From the NCBI GenBank assembly GCA_004352715.1, contig SCFE01000021.1, positions 1,820,271-1,884,270 on the forward strand: a stretch of DNA of 64,000 nt. Reading direction: 5' to 3'. The translations under genes were made by a program, and so were the position numbers. Position 1 is the first letter of the stretch; the number at the start of each line of letters is the position of its first letter. Origin of the DNA: Hofstenia miamia. Its lineage: Eukaryota; Xenacoelomorpha; Acoela. Positions 1-13,189 of the stretch are shown here, in pieces. The notes beneath the pieces were generated by a model. That model was not told the DNA's origin, searched no databases, and worked only from the letters and a program-made list of their open reading frames with translations.

Positions 1-539
1 CTTCAGGACCAGAACTGGTCGGTACCATCCAGTTCTAAAGTTAGGACTGCGTTTGGGAGCCCCCACTATAATATGAACCACTTTTAATGATATATTCTAT
101 CTGGTAGAAAATGAAAACATAGCAAATAATTTATTAATATATTTGAATGGCATCTAATCAAATTTATAATTTACCATTGAAAAGACCAAAATAAGCAATT
201 AAATTTACTAGTTGGCATAAAAAATCAACCAAAACTGTATTGTATATCCCATATGCATCACATTCTGATTTCATATAAAAAAGGAATACAATACAATCAA
301 AGTCTTATTAAGTCGAGCATTTCTTGTCTGTTCCACATATGAAAGTCTTATTGAGGCAGTTGATTCATTTAATAATATTTTAGAAAAAATTTATACCCGC
401 AACAAATGATAAGATATCGCAATTTGATGGAATGTTCAATAATACACCTAGCCCAAGTAAAAGATATTTAAAAATGATAATTTGAAAATTTTCATGTATA
501 GCATCAACTTCAGCAATCATTTTCAAGAAGAAAATACAA

Positions 540-881
540 CAATATTAATAAGTTTTAAACGCAAAGATCTCACCAATATTTCAAACCCTGAAAACTGCGC
601 ATTTGTTTTAAAATAATTATCTGATTCCATTATCTATGATTTCTTCTTGTGTATACAAAAACAAATGTGATGAATGTGTTAGTTCGTACATAGGAGAAAC
701 CAAGAGACATTTGAAAAACAGAATTTCTGGACATATGCGCGGTCATTCGCAATCTGAAATATATCGTCATCAACATGCACCTAAGAGAAGTAATTTTACT
801 GTTTTAATGAAAACTAAAAATACGAAAGCTGCAGAAGGATTAATTATGAAAGAAACCAAGAAGAACTTTTTAAGTATTTAG
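540..881 (+). pseudogene. Penelope-like retroelement, GIY-YIG endonuclease fragment
   Basis: The open part (636-881, 81 residues) carries the Penelope-type endonuclease block: a cysteine pair (KNKCDEC), then SSYIGETKRHLKNRISGH, then SEIYRH and a KTKNTKAAEG tail. In this family the GIY-YIG domain sits at the C-terminus after the reverse transcriptase, and the sequence ends with a stop soon after the domain, as expected. Upstream bases (about 540-635) still translate to connector-like words but in broken frames, and no reverse transcriptase is visible. It is therefore a 5'-truncated dead copy. A related tail occurs near 21.8 kb. Confidence 0.65.
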
Positions 882-3800
882 ATAAAATTTAACCAATATT
901 TTAATGTATTCTAATGCATGAAATCAATTTTGTAAAAAATATATTTTCAAATGGATTTACATGAACTACAGTATTCCATCATAAATACTTAATTATTTTA
1001 TCTCTGACAAGGCATAAAAATCAATAGCAAAGTAGTTCTGAATTGTGCGTTATAACATAAAGAACAGATAGATACTGTTTTCTAAATACTACGCATATAA
1101 TATATAGCATTATTCACTTTTTTCATCACAGTGCATTAATAGTAGATATTGTAATGAAACTGACATTTCAAATGACAATTCCATTCATTTACAAAAGATA
1201 TGCCTAGTTTGTGATAGTCTTTATTTAGCTTGTGAAAATGTTGATTCTTGTCGTTATTCTTTTTGCATTTTGTTGGTTTCCTCTTCATGTCTACAACCTG
1301 GCGTATTTTTATAATAAGACGTACATGCAAGACATGCCATATGTCAACATCATCTTCTACTGGTAAGATTTGCTTTGTTGTATCAATATATATATTATAC
1401 GTAGATGTTGGCATTCTTTTCTTTCAGAGTTTTTGAAAATTAGGTAAGTAGGGCAAAGTTGAAGAAAAGTTTCTTAAGAGTATATATAAAACTTACAAAT
1501 CGTGGGATTTTAACATTGTTGCACTGAAATTTATCAGAGAAGAAGAATCGTGTGACATCAAGCTTTTTGTATTTTGAGGGTATTAAGGCGCATATTACAG
1601 AAACCTTCAAAGTATGGCAAGCTGCATTAGATTTCAAAGCAGAAAACTTATTAAAATGAATTTAACACGTAGCATTTTTGCTCCTGAGCTACGAAATAAT
1701 CCATTAACAAAACAGAAGCATTTCAAATAGTTACATGTATGCAAACGTACTTTTACATAAATTCGCTTTTTTCCATTTATTATTGCAGAAGCTGTCTTTT
1801 TAAATAACACCAGACAAGTTTTACTCAAACATCGAAATTCTATATGGATGAACAACAAAATCAGCATTGCCAACACTTTCCAGTAAAAATTGCAAAATAT
1901 AGGGCAGAGTCCATTCAGACAATTTGGAATCATAAACTGTTTGAAATCTAAAATTTAATATTTTAGTCGGCAATAGTTTTTTGATAACCGGGTCAACAAC
2001 AGGTCACCGGTTCATGATTTGTGACTCGGTTGCATTTCTGACAAAATTCAATGAGTATAAAATGGGACTAGAATCAAGAACACAACTCAACTGCTTGATT
2101 GGATTCTTTGTCAGTATTTTTCTCGTTACCTTAAATTTATTACATTCTACATGACAATGTTGAGCAATACCTACCATTATTTGTCCAATTTGCTATATTG
2201 CTATGCTGACCAGGTGCTTGTAGTTTGGACTGGTTCACTAAGTTAGTACATTTTCAGACGATTATTTTAGCACCTATCATTAGTGACGTCGTTAGGTAGC
2301 CTTTGACTTATACTTACCTTATCAATACATAGAAAAGCAAACCTTAGTAGCTTTTTTCGTTTTGCAAAATAAGATTTCATAGACTTAGCTGTCGATTGAT
2401 AGACATTAAATATTTGGCAATATGTCTGTATAACAATATATGATGTGTAAGACTATTTTTGGAAAACATAGACATTTAATAGAAAAACTTAAGCATTAAT
2501 AAATATTCTAAGCAGTTGATTAGTTTTGATATATCATCCTTTGAAGTGACAGTTTTTGTATTTGAGACTCGTCAGCTATTCGCCGTCCTCAGTCGAGCCG
2601 AAAGTGTATACTTTTTCATTATAATCACAATCTTCAAAGCACATCACTAATCTGTGGAAATACGAAGCTTATTTGATTCAACAGACAAGACAATGGTTAA
2701 GTGGAAGTAATAAAAATAATGATCATTGGGGGACTGCAAAAGAACTAAATTTTCACAATCCATTTTGTATGAGTTCCCTTTGGCAATCTTTAAAGGATTA
2801 CAATGATTTATTGCAAATTAAGAATCAATTATTGTAAAATAAGATTATTTCATGGATTTAGTAAAGTAACACTAAAATTTGTGGTCCTTAAGTAGAGAGG
2901 CAGAGGAAGTGTTTTAAAAATCTTAAGTTTCATGTTCTAAACTTATTTTAATTATGTGTTCCTTAGGGTTATCGTTAATCAACTTTGTCGCCTTCAGCTT
3001 TGATAATGTAATTCAAACTACTTAAATGTTACTGCTAAGAGTTATTTATTTACACAAAGAAAACAAAGTAATGACAATTTGAAACTTTTGGGACCTGATA
3101 ATTATAGGTGCTTGAAAATAAGTGCTTTTTACAACCCGTCCCATTCTTTATGTCTAATATGTGCAAAATCCCAACAAGAAAAACGTTGTTTAATGCATTT
3201 AATAAAATTTCAATGATTAATTTTTTTTGAAATAATTAACCTTGGTCTTATAGTTTCATTAAGAAAAAAGGAAGTTAGAATAAGTCACAAAAGAAGGAAT
3301 TATAAAAGGCTGGTTGTTGATACTAATTAGAATTTACTCTAAATGTATGCAGCTACTAATTTATAATGAAACAATTTTCTGGAAATCTCTAAGACTTTAT
3401 GATTTCTGTAGGCAGTGGCGGCGGAAATGGGATGCAAGGGTGGCAATTGGCTTCCCAATATTCTTATTGGGGTGGCTGTGCCACCTCAATATTTGAATGT
3501 AATATGCTGAATAAAACTTAAATGCAAAAATATACATATTTCAATACAAAAATGGACTTTTTAAGCAACTAATGCTAATCTCTGAAATTCAATTTTAATA
3601 TTTCCATTTCATGAAAAATAATCATAAAATGTGTATGCAAATTTGAGTGAATATGAATTAGTAAATTAATGACAGAGCTTAGTAATGTAAAGGACACAGA
3701 ATTCTAAAAAATTATTTTGACTACTATTTTGTATTTGCAATAATCGGTTTTTTGAATCAATTTTGTGATTAATCAGTTTTTGGAAACACTTGTCACAATT

Positions 3801-5456
3801 CATCAACATGCAATATCATTTAAACAACTTCAGCATGGCTATTACAGACACCTTCAAAGTTCTTATTTAGTATTTCACCTCCAATATAAACAAGGCTATT
3901 GAATGTGTACTTTTCCTCACTATTACAAATCCAAATAGTTACTCATCTACAATTTAGGCTCCAAATGTTCACAATATTGTGGTAAAGGTAAATAGATCAA
4001 AAACATTTCTCATTGAACTGAGTGTTTTTAAAGCGTCTCTAAATATTGGTTAGTCACGCTCCAATGAAACTATTATTAAATTTCTTGTCTTATGGTCACA
4101 AAATGACTGTTTTAATTAACGTGTCTCAATAAATTTTCCATTTGTGTTCTTGTCCTTACTTTGCACACCTTCTTTGCAACATGCTGCTGATTGCGATTGC
4201 GATTTTCTCGATTAGCCTATATCTTCTTCAACATGCCATGATCGTCAAGTATTTCTTTCACAAAACAAAGAAATGCTTCAATGCTTCATGATGTTTTTGT
4301 AAGCATATTATTATGAAACGTTCTGCGTCTTTGTGAATAGTGTGATAACATAGACTATTTGAGCAATTTTTGCTAGGTGAAGAACTTTATCTTCTTAATT
4401 ACGAGATTCTTCTACGATTTTAAGGGTTTAAGTATAAAGTTGGAAGCAGTGTCTAATATGATTATTATTTCTCTAGGCACAAGTTCTTTTTCGATTTTTG
4501 AGATAACTGACAAAGAGAAATCCCTTTCATCTCTTAGATTATAAAAATGGTTAGATTGAACTTTAGTTTATTGAAATACATCCATGCAATTAAGATAAAG
4601 ATAATTATAGTATGTATTTTGTAAATAGTGTAAAAATTGTGACGTTGTGATAGCCTTAATTTAGTTTGCCTAAAGTTCAAAAATTTAAAAAATATATTGC
4701 TATTTAAGCTTAGGAAGATTTGCCCCCTCAATGTTGAGTTGCTTCCGGCGTCTCTATCTGTAGGTCTCGGAAAATTGAAGACTTCACAATATTTTTTTTG
4801 AATTTGAGTGCTATTCTGCACTTCTTATAAATTTTAGCACTGGAAAATCAAAAGGAATGGGAAATCTATGATACATGTATGAACATGAACAGCCTTGTGT
4901 AGGCATTCTTGAAAACCCAAGTATTTGAAAATATTTGAAAAAAAGATTGTTTTTGAAAAACCTTATTTCAAACCTAATAAACATCAAACATCAGGAATCG
5001 AATTTTCATACAAAAGGCCACTTTTAAGGAATTTGCGTTATTGAACGAATGCTTGTTTTCTTAGATTTCAACATACACATGCAAGCATCCATACTTACAA
5101 AATTATTAAATATATTTATGTGTTACTAGTCTGATTATTGAAGGAATACCAAATTTGGTTATTAATCAAATTACTTTATGCGAGTTTCCTATCATGGACA
5201 CACAGAATATGTTAAATAAGGATTCACCTTCTCAATTTGATACATTATCAAATTGAATATTGTCAATTATAAATGATAATTACCTTTCAACTAAAAAAGA
5301 TTTAAATAAACAGGATTTTAAAAAACAGGATTCTTAGATAGGCCTATAGGAAACATGTGGCAAATAACATTTTTGCAAGATCTTCCTTGCATCCTGAACT
5401 TACGCTGGGTACGGGATTTCTTACGCTAAATACAAAACATATAGTACCTTGCGTGA
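882..5456. other. non-coding stretch, no gene recognised
   Basis: AT-rich sequence with no ORF resembling a known protein. A GC-richer patch at 3410-3480 begins CAGTGGCGGCGG, which looks like a hAT-type end without a partner. Another at 4720-4790 resembles dispersed repeat sequence. The short ORFs are random. Confidence 0.5.
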
Positions 5457-6611
5457 ATATATATATATATATATTATATANNNNNNNNNNNNNNNNNNNN
5501 NNNNNNNNNNNNNNNNNNNNNNNNNNNNNNNNNNNNNNNNNNNNNNNNNNNNNNNNNNNNNNNNNNNNNNNNNNNNNNNNNNNNNNNNNNNNNNNNNNNN
5601 NNNNNNNNNNNNNNNNNNNNNNNNNNNNNNNNNNNNNNNNNNNNNNNNNNNNNNNNNNNNNNNNNNNNNNNNNNNNNNNNNNNNNNNNNNNNNNNNNNNN
5701 NNNNNNNNNNNNNNNNNNNNNNNNNNNNNNNNNNNNNNNNNNNNNNNNNNNNNNNNNNNNNNNNNNNNNNNNNNNNNNNNNNNNNNNNNNNNNNNNNNNN
5801 NNNNNNNNNNNNNNNNNNNNNNNNNNNNNNNNNNNNNNNNNNNNNNNNNNNNNNNNNNNNNNNNNNNNNNNNNNNNNNNNNNNNNNNNNNNNNNNNNNNN
5901 NNNNNNNNNNNNNNNNNNNNNNNNNNNNNNNNNNNNNNNNNNNNNNNNNNNNNNNNNNNNNNNNNNNNNNNNNNNNNNNNNNNNNNNNNNNNNNNNNNNN
6001 NNNNNNNNNNNNNNNNNNNNNNNNNNNNNNNNNNNNNNNNNNNNNNNNNNNNNNNNNNNNNNNNNNNNNNNNNNNNNNNNNNNNNNNNNNNNNNNNNNNN
6101 NNNNNNNNNNNNNNNNNNNNNNNNNNNNNNNNNNNNNNNNNNNNNNNNNNNNNNNNNNNNNNNNNNNNNNNNNNNNNNNNNNNNNNNNNNNNNNNNNNNN
6201 NNNNNNNNNNNNNNNNNNNNNNNNNNNNNNNNNNNNNNNNNNNNNNNNNNNNNNNNNNNNNNNNNNNNNNNNNNNNNNNNNNNNNNNNNNNNNNNNNNNN
6301 NNNNNNNNNNNNNNNNNNNNNNNNNNNNNNNNNNNNNNNNNNNNNNNNNNNNNNNNNNNNNNNNNNNNNNNNNNNNNNNNNNNNNNNNNNNNNNNNNNNN
6401 NNNNNNNNNNNNNNNNNNNNNNNNNNNNNNNNNNNNNNNNNNNNNNNNNNNNNNNNNNNNNNNNNNNNNNNNNNNNNNNNGATCGTGAGTTTCGATGAAC
6501 GTGTGGCCGCTTGCTTAGCAATGAATGGTATCTAAAGTTATGTATGCATGACGTTATGTTCAAACTTTTAAGAATTAGATTCGTATAAAATCGACCGGTT
6601 ACCTAATGAAC

Positions 6612-6653
<42 letters not shown>

Positions 6654-6813
6654 GTGCACATATATATATATATATANNNNNNNNNNNNNNNNNNNNNNNN
6701 NNNNNNNNNNNNNNNNNNNNNNNNNNNNNNNNNNNNNNNNNNNNNNNNNNNNNNNNNNNNNNNNNNNNNNNNNNNNNNNNNNNNNNNNNNNNNNNNNNNN
6801 NNNNNNNNNNNNN

Positions 6814-6844
<31 letters not shown>
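5457..6844. repeat. (AT)n microsatellites bordering two assembly gaps
   Basis: (TA)n runs at 5457-5480, 6617-6676 and 6814-6844 sit directly against N runs at 5481-6480 (exactly 1000, a placeholder size) and 6677-6813 (137 Ns). Long open frames across the Ns are artefacts. The unique bases 6481-6616 show no gene. Confidence 0.9.
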
Positions 6845-6848
<4 letters not shown>

Positions 6849-8667
6849 GTTAGTTTTGAAGCAATGCCAAATCGACAATTATTCAGACCCTAAAGCATAT
6901 TTCTAGATTGTATGACTACTGAATCCTGATTGGTTAGGGCAATTGAAAATGTATTACTACTAATCATATGGATTAAGCAGATAATTATAATATTAATCAA
7001 CGAAATAACTAACTACATTAATGTAATTGAATTTCAAAATTTCTAAAAAACATTCTGATTGAATGTTCGACGATTATTGTATTTTAATGTTGATTAATAG
7101 AAGATAGACATATGTAAATCCATCTATAAGAAACTTAAATATAGATTTCATGGTTTCATAAGTGGAAATCTTAAACTTATTGAATATTCGATTCTGATTG
7201 GTTTTCAGAAAACTATCATTGCTGGTTACAGCAGTCATATCTAGAATAACAATCAATACGTAAATAAACCAGAAATAGCTTAAATCTGCTTCTGGAAGCT
7301 TTCAAAGCAGATTATTCTTTAATTATGGGAGTATCCGATTCCGATTTTTGTCAAAATGTTCATAGTCCTATATCTCGAAAAGAGCCAATAAATCATTAAA
7401 GCGACAAGTATTTTTAAAATCAGCACATGAAAAATTGCCAAAAATGGCTACAACTAAATTCGTCAAAATTTTGTCTACTTGCTCATGTTTCCTGTCTCCG
7501 TGCTCAGTACACAGGAGGATAAAATGTGTCATCTCTGCGAGTGGATATGCTACAAAATATTAAATTTCTTGAATAGCATTTAATTTTTGCCCAGAATAGA
7601 CTTTTATATTACTTAATTAGTATCTTCTGTACTACCCAACTAATGTAACCGATACTGTAAAACCCAATTATAAAACTTTGTTGTTTTACTTTATGGCAGT
7701 GTACGCCTAGGGTTAGATTTTTTCTCAGTTTACTTATTATTAATGTATCTTTGATTCTGTATATTTCATTTAGTCATTGATCATGATATATTGCGACAGT
7801 CCGGAAACTTATTAGACACGCCATATATTTTAATACGTAATCATTACTTTTGCCCGAAATGTATTTAATGCAAAAAGTACATTTTGTTTAATAATAATCT
7901 TCGTTTTCTTTGCCTGTTACAATGCCAGTTGTCAATTAAATTTAATCCAGAGACTTTCAAAAACATCACAAAATAATGAGAAATGCAAACTCTTTGCATA
8001 TTTGTATTAAAATAGGGTTTTTTCGTTCAAATTCAATTTTCGCATTTTTCAGTTTCACAATCCATTTCTGCAGCGTTTTATTACATTGAAATGAAATTTT
8101 GAAGGGACGTATCTAAAAGAATAATTAGTGCTGGAATCAAATGTATTTGAAAAAAATATTATATATTCATTATTCTTTTGAGTCTGAAAGTACTAGCAGT
8201 AAAGAACATATAATCCCTACCTAATTGAAAACAGAAAAAGTATAAGATGTAGGAATCCCATGGAGGAGATAAAATTGCATTAAATAAAGAACAAATCAAA
8301 GTGCACAGTAACTTACAAAATTAAATGGAATTTAAAAATGAAATAAATCCTACAAAAAGCAAACTGATCAGATGGCTTGTACTTTATTATTTGTATGCTT
8401 CTAAAGAAAATAATTGTACATTATGCTCGGGGTCGAAAGGTCCGTTCCATTGCATAAGCTATTTATACATTTAAACGTTTTAATATACTGGTGATATTAA
8501 GCATTGTTCCATAATCCGGCTTAAAATTCTATTTTTATAAGAAACGAAAGTTCAATAAAAGGCATTCATATTTGAAATTACTATACCATTTTACACCTTC
8601 ATACATTATAATCTATCCTGGTAGCATGTTAAATATAAGTCAACAAAATTTGATGAAAAAGTGCATA

Positions 8668-8708
<41 letters not shown>

Positions 8709-9149
8709 TATATGCAAAATATACTATTGATTTTTCATAGTCATATCGATACTGCGGTATTTTATGTGAACCAAACCGAACCGACTCTCAAAATGTTTAT
8801 TCCGCCGGGCACTAAAAGTTTCCTTGTAATTACACAATTGAACAATATAATTAAATTTCAATATATTCATGAATTCTGATTTATAAGTAATTTTAATTAG
8901 TTCTAAACGCAATTAAAATATATTGATAATTCAGAAGAATAATTTGTGTAAAATCAATATTGCTTCATTGAAGCGAATAACTACTTTTGTTAAAAAAATT
9001 GGAACATTTAGAATTCAATATCGTCCGGGTTCATTTTGGAGTTAAAATTGTTGAGCTTGAAAATTCTCGTATTTTAAGACTCCCAGCTACTTGAGACAAT
9101 CTGTCCCCAAAACAAAGTCGTTAATTATTTATCGTTCAAATGAATAATG
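6845..9149. other. non-coding stretch with one (AT)n run
   Basis: No gene recognised. An (AT)n run lies at about 8669-8704. The MRPL14 3' exons would be expected on the minus strand to the left of 9804, but I did not find a convincing one here. They may be in the gaps or outside the window. Confidence 0.5.
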
Positions 9150-9308
9150 TGCGTTCAGACGAGAATCTTTTGAACTACGTCAAAAAGATGCAAGCTGTTT
9201 GTGCATCAATTTTAACGATGTGCGTTCAGATGAGCATCTTTTTTATGTATGCTAATTTGAATAAAGTATATCAAATGATATACATCAAAAGGTTCTCGTC
9301 TGAACGCA
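9150..9308. mobile_element. short inverted-repeat element (MITE)
   Basis: The ends are inverted copies: TGCGTTCAGACGAGAATCTT at the left and its complement (AGGTTCTCGTCTGAACGCA) at the right, about 160 bp apart. A third, diverged copy of the same word (TGCGTTCAGATGAGCATCTT) lies inside at about 9221, so the element looks partly built from its own ends. There is no coding capacity, and the target duplication is not clear. Confidence 0.6.
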
Positions 9309-9803
9309 CCTTAAGAGCACCAAAAGATAAAAGAGTATCCCTCTATCGTTTCCGTTGTCACCCGCATTCGATCACAGTTCCATTGAGGCGATCTCAAACT
9401 TTGCAAACGTTGATTTAATGGGTTTCAGTGGTGTCTTTACATAAAAAACATGTAAGTTTGCCTTATACTTTCCTGATTACCTGGACACTAGGTATGGAGA
9501 GAATTTAAAGCATTTTTAAAAGAAAATAATGAAACTTTTCAAGTCTTTCAGGAACGGCAATCCACGCTAGTACACATTTTCAACATTGCATTCGATCACG
9601 ATATGTTCATACTTCACGATTCCCAAATTTCATAACAGGTTTGGAGAAAATTATGACAAAAACGGTTAGGACATAGGAATTAAGATTAATTGAGAATATG
9701 CACTAAAAACATAATAGTTTTGTTTCAGTGCTATACTGTAAAAAACATAATAAAACAATATATTTACAAAATGATTTAGAAAATAACGAATATTAAAATG
9801 TAC

Positions 9804-10016
9804 CTTTTGACCCCTAACTGCTAAAAGCATCACGTCACCAGTTTTCCCTCTCATTTTACTACGCTGAGGGCGATGAATGCTAATTACTTTGGGAGGACGA
9901 TGGTAGGGTAAAGTAGCCATTTCTGAATTGTCTACTAAGCGAATTCGAGATAGCATTTGCAAATACATTCGATTGCTGCTTGTATGTATTGATCGAAAAT
10001 ATATAGAACCTAACAT
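9804..10016 (-). CDS. MRPL14: mitochondrial ribosomal protein uL14m (L14), first coding exon
   Basis: This 71-codon exon starts MLGSIYFRSIHTSSNRM, a basic, serine-rich presequence typical of mitochondrial import. It runs into the uL14 core: SRIRLVDNS, then LPYHRPPKVISIHR, then GKTGDVMLLAVRGQK. These match the N-terminal half of animal MRPL14 (usually about 145 residues), which binds the large-subunit rRNA of the mitoribosome. The exon ends in phase 0 at a good donor (CAAAAG then GTACAT). The start is the first ATG giving a complete presequence. The second half, containing the conserved DNN..LI..GNP..GTRI region, was not found in the window. Identity is firm; gene structure is partial. Confidence 0.85.
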
Positions 10017-10509
10017 TCTAAAACATGAAATATTTACGTGAATGTTCTTTCGTTATTATATTAGAATACATTTTACTGGATTTCAAATTTTCTCAAACAT
10101 ATTTAATATAAGAATGCTGAAATTTTTATACATATAGCTTCCCTTTTTGCTGTCATTGAAAAATAATTAATAAGTGCTTCATACTGCATGGAAATCGCTA
10201 CGAGAGGTAAGGCTATCCAATTTCCTAAACTATGTTAAGAAATCTGTAATAGAAGAACAAAAATCATTCGTCCATTTACCTATTATTAATAAGCAAATAA
10301 ATACGCTTTTTACCTATAAGTTCATATAAGTAAGATTTATAGTGGAGAAGAATAAAGATGTCAATAAATAATACATTCTATGATGGCATCCAAAATACAA
10401 TTCAAGTTTAAAAAACTTAATAAGCTGTGAACTAAAGATATATAAAAGCAATGAAACCCCCAATTCTGATGTTTCACATGGAGGAAGGAGCGACATCAAT
10501 CAACATGGA

Positions 10510-11060
10510 CATGTGTCATTGCGTCTCAGCAATGCTAATTCCTCGCTCTTTGCCCTCTTCCGCAATGCTAACTTTAATCCCCCTCTGCTGTGAAACTCTT
10601 TGTTCAAGTCCATTCTCTTAGATTCTCCCTGTTGGTGGCCTTCTCGTGCCTTATTTCACTAAATGGAAGTGTTGCAGAAGCGTGCTTTCAAATCAATCTC
10701 TCCCTTGCCATACAAAGACGCTCTTCTCAAATTCTCCACTCCCCCGTTGTCGCTCTACCTCCATGCCTGTGATCTTCTCATGTTCAATCATTTGCTCACT
10801 CGCAAATTGGACCATGATCTAATTCCCGCTCCACTCACTTTGATTAATCGTCGCACCAAAAAACATCGCAACCTTCACTCGTTTTCAATCGTGCTTGTGA
10901 TACTGCTAATTACATCTTCACTCTTAACCCTCAACAGCCATTGATTTGCTTCCTGGCCACCGAGCTTCAAGAATTTTTTGTTGTTTTTCCTCTTTGCAGA
11001 CTGTCCGCTTTTAGCGGCCAATAAATTCAAATGTTATTATTATTACATCAAAAAGTGTAA
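10510..11060 (+). pseudogene. non-LTR retrotransposon (LINE), 3' end
   Basis: The frame at 10663-10944 carries the usual post-RT C-terminal tail of jockey/CR1-like LINEs: a VLQKRAFKSI box followed by YKDALLKFSTPPLS and a stretch with LLTRKLDH. Upstream bases keep related words in other frames. The copy ends near a short ATT-rich tail at about 11033-11045, as many LINE 3' ends do. No reverse transcriptase precedes it, so it is 5'-truncated and frameshifted. Confidence 0.6.
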
Positions 11061-12477
11061 GATCTTGGTTAGCATTTGCCAGGTCGTAATGCGTATTGGA
11101 CAATATTACAGCTACAGATTTAGTATAACAATTGACAACTTAAAGTTGTTTGTCAAAATAGCTATTTGTATCAAAATAAAAATCATTGGGTTAAAAATAA
11201 TAGACGAAAATATCCTTTGTTGGTGCCAACATGTAAGCCAACTTCAAACATAAAAGTCAGCAAGAACTTTGAAAACATAAAAGTAGTTTTTGTTCTGAAA
11301 TATTTTCCATAATTTTTCCCATTCAATAAAAGCAAACTGCATTGCAAAATGAGTTATCAAAGATTAAATATTCGAATTTCATTTTTAATTTTTTCAATGC
11401 ACATTTTTGCTGGACAAATGTTCCAAAAAGTAGAATTCTTACGGAGTTTGCAATCATCAGCTAAAGAATTGTTTTCAAAATTGACATAGTTGATATTTGA
11501 TAAAATCGCTTATCAATTGATAGAAAAAATAATTTCTATTCAAGAATTAATGATTTCTAGTTTCCATAGCAAATGCATTTAAATCTCATTAGCATAATTC
11601 TGAATTTCCGTTGACGTTTTCCACTATTATCTTCTTTGAAGCAGACGGGATGACTGCTGTTATTTAGAATGATCTTAGATGGTCTCAAGGGTTATAGAAA
11701 GTTTGAAAATTTACTTAGAAGCAGCTTAGTTCACTGAATTGCAGTTGAATTTTCTCAAGTAACGTTTTATAGAGTTTTAGCTTACCTTCATTATCCATTT
11801 ATTTATTTCAGCGAAATTATATTAATACATATTTTCTGATTTTGAGGTCATTAACTGCAACTTAAATCAATTTATTGTAGATATGACATGCAACTTTGGA
11901 CCAAAAATTGAGGTATGAGTATATTTTGAAAACAACAGTGTCTACGCTAATCAATATTTAACATTCAATAATTAAGAAATTGAATCTAAGTTTGCATATT
12001 TAAAATTTTGTACATAACCAAAACAATGGAAAAACGTATTAAAATGTCTGACATCGCAAATAATAGTTTTAGTGATGGAGGATAAAACTGAAGGTTTTCA
12101 ATTGGCGCTTGAATTTGCTTTGTGAAATATAATAACTCATTAATTTTTTGATCATTTATCTTTGTTAAAGTGCCCCAATTTATGGATGCATTAAAAATTC
12201 AAAAAATATTTGTTGATGATGAATATTTGAAATAAAATTCAACTTAGCTCTTGTACGATTTTCGTAAATATGTTCATTCTTATAGCATTTACAAACAACC
12301 AAATTTTATAATTCTAAAAGTGGAAAATGCAAAGTCTGAATTTTTGTAATGGAAATGTAGCATTTCAATGAAACTTTCCTATTTTTGAAATACTGACAGG
12401 AATTATATCTAGAATAGTTTTTTAATGCATTCAGATGTCATCAATAACCTAGTGCTAAAAATTTAAGTTGAATATAC

Positions 12478-12528
<51 letters not shown>

Positions 12529-13141
12529 TTATAATAATACTGAAAATGCAATTCTGACTAAAGTGCAAAAGGTAAAAAATGCCTGCTCTTGACTTCAATT
12601 TTATTTAACACGCATTTTGAATATATTTATAGTCCACCATTATTCATTAGAGTGTACATATTTAGAAAGCCTCAGAAATTTGAAAGAAGCTTATTTGGAA
12701 TGAATCGTTATTTCTCTAGGTGTAATAGGCATTTGCAAATAACGATGTAGACAAATATGTTGTGGCTGTAAAACAATGCCAAATGTCACAAAACTAATTT
12801 GATTACAAAAATAATGATTGATTTTCATCTATAATCACCTCGTAATTTTTTAATTAATTCCATTATCTATCAATTTTATGCTATTTCTTTCCTCAATTTG
12901 ACGCAATTTAGTAAATGCGTGCAGCAATAAATAACGCCTAATTTCATTTTGGAATAATCCAAGAGACAGAGCATTTCTCATGTACACTAAATTCATTTAT
13001 TGGTGTATTCATTTTATTAAAAAATAAATTTCAGAATTATTGCAATGGGATTTACTATGTTTTGTAAAGGGAAATATTCATTAAATTTTCTAAGTGGATT
13101 TATGCTATATTTAAATACATAGAAATTTAAAGCTTTGAAGT

Positions 13142-13189
<48 letters not shown>

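Noticed and set aside
3408-3500. GC-rich patch starting CAGTGGCGGCGG, possibly a hAT end or a glycine-rich exon
   Set aside because: No partner end or target duplication found, and no splice context.
5357-6893. Long open frames of 340-390 codons on both strands
   Set aside because: They are made of N runs and (AT)n repeats; nothing is encoded.
8724-8912. Minus frame tested as MRPL14 exon 2
   Set aside because: No GNP..GTRI or related uL14 words in any frame; GC-richer bases look like a hAT-type patch.
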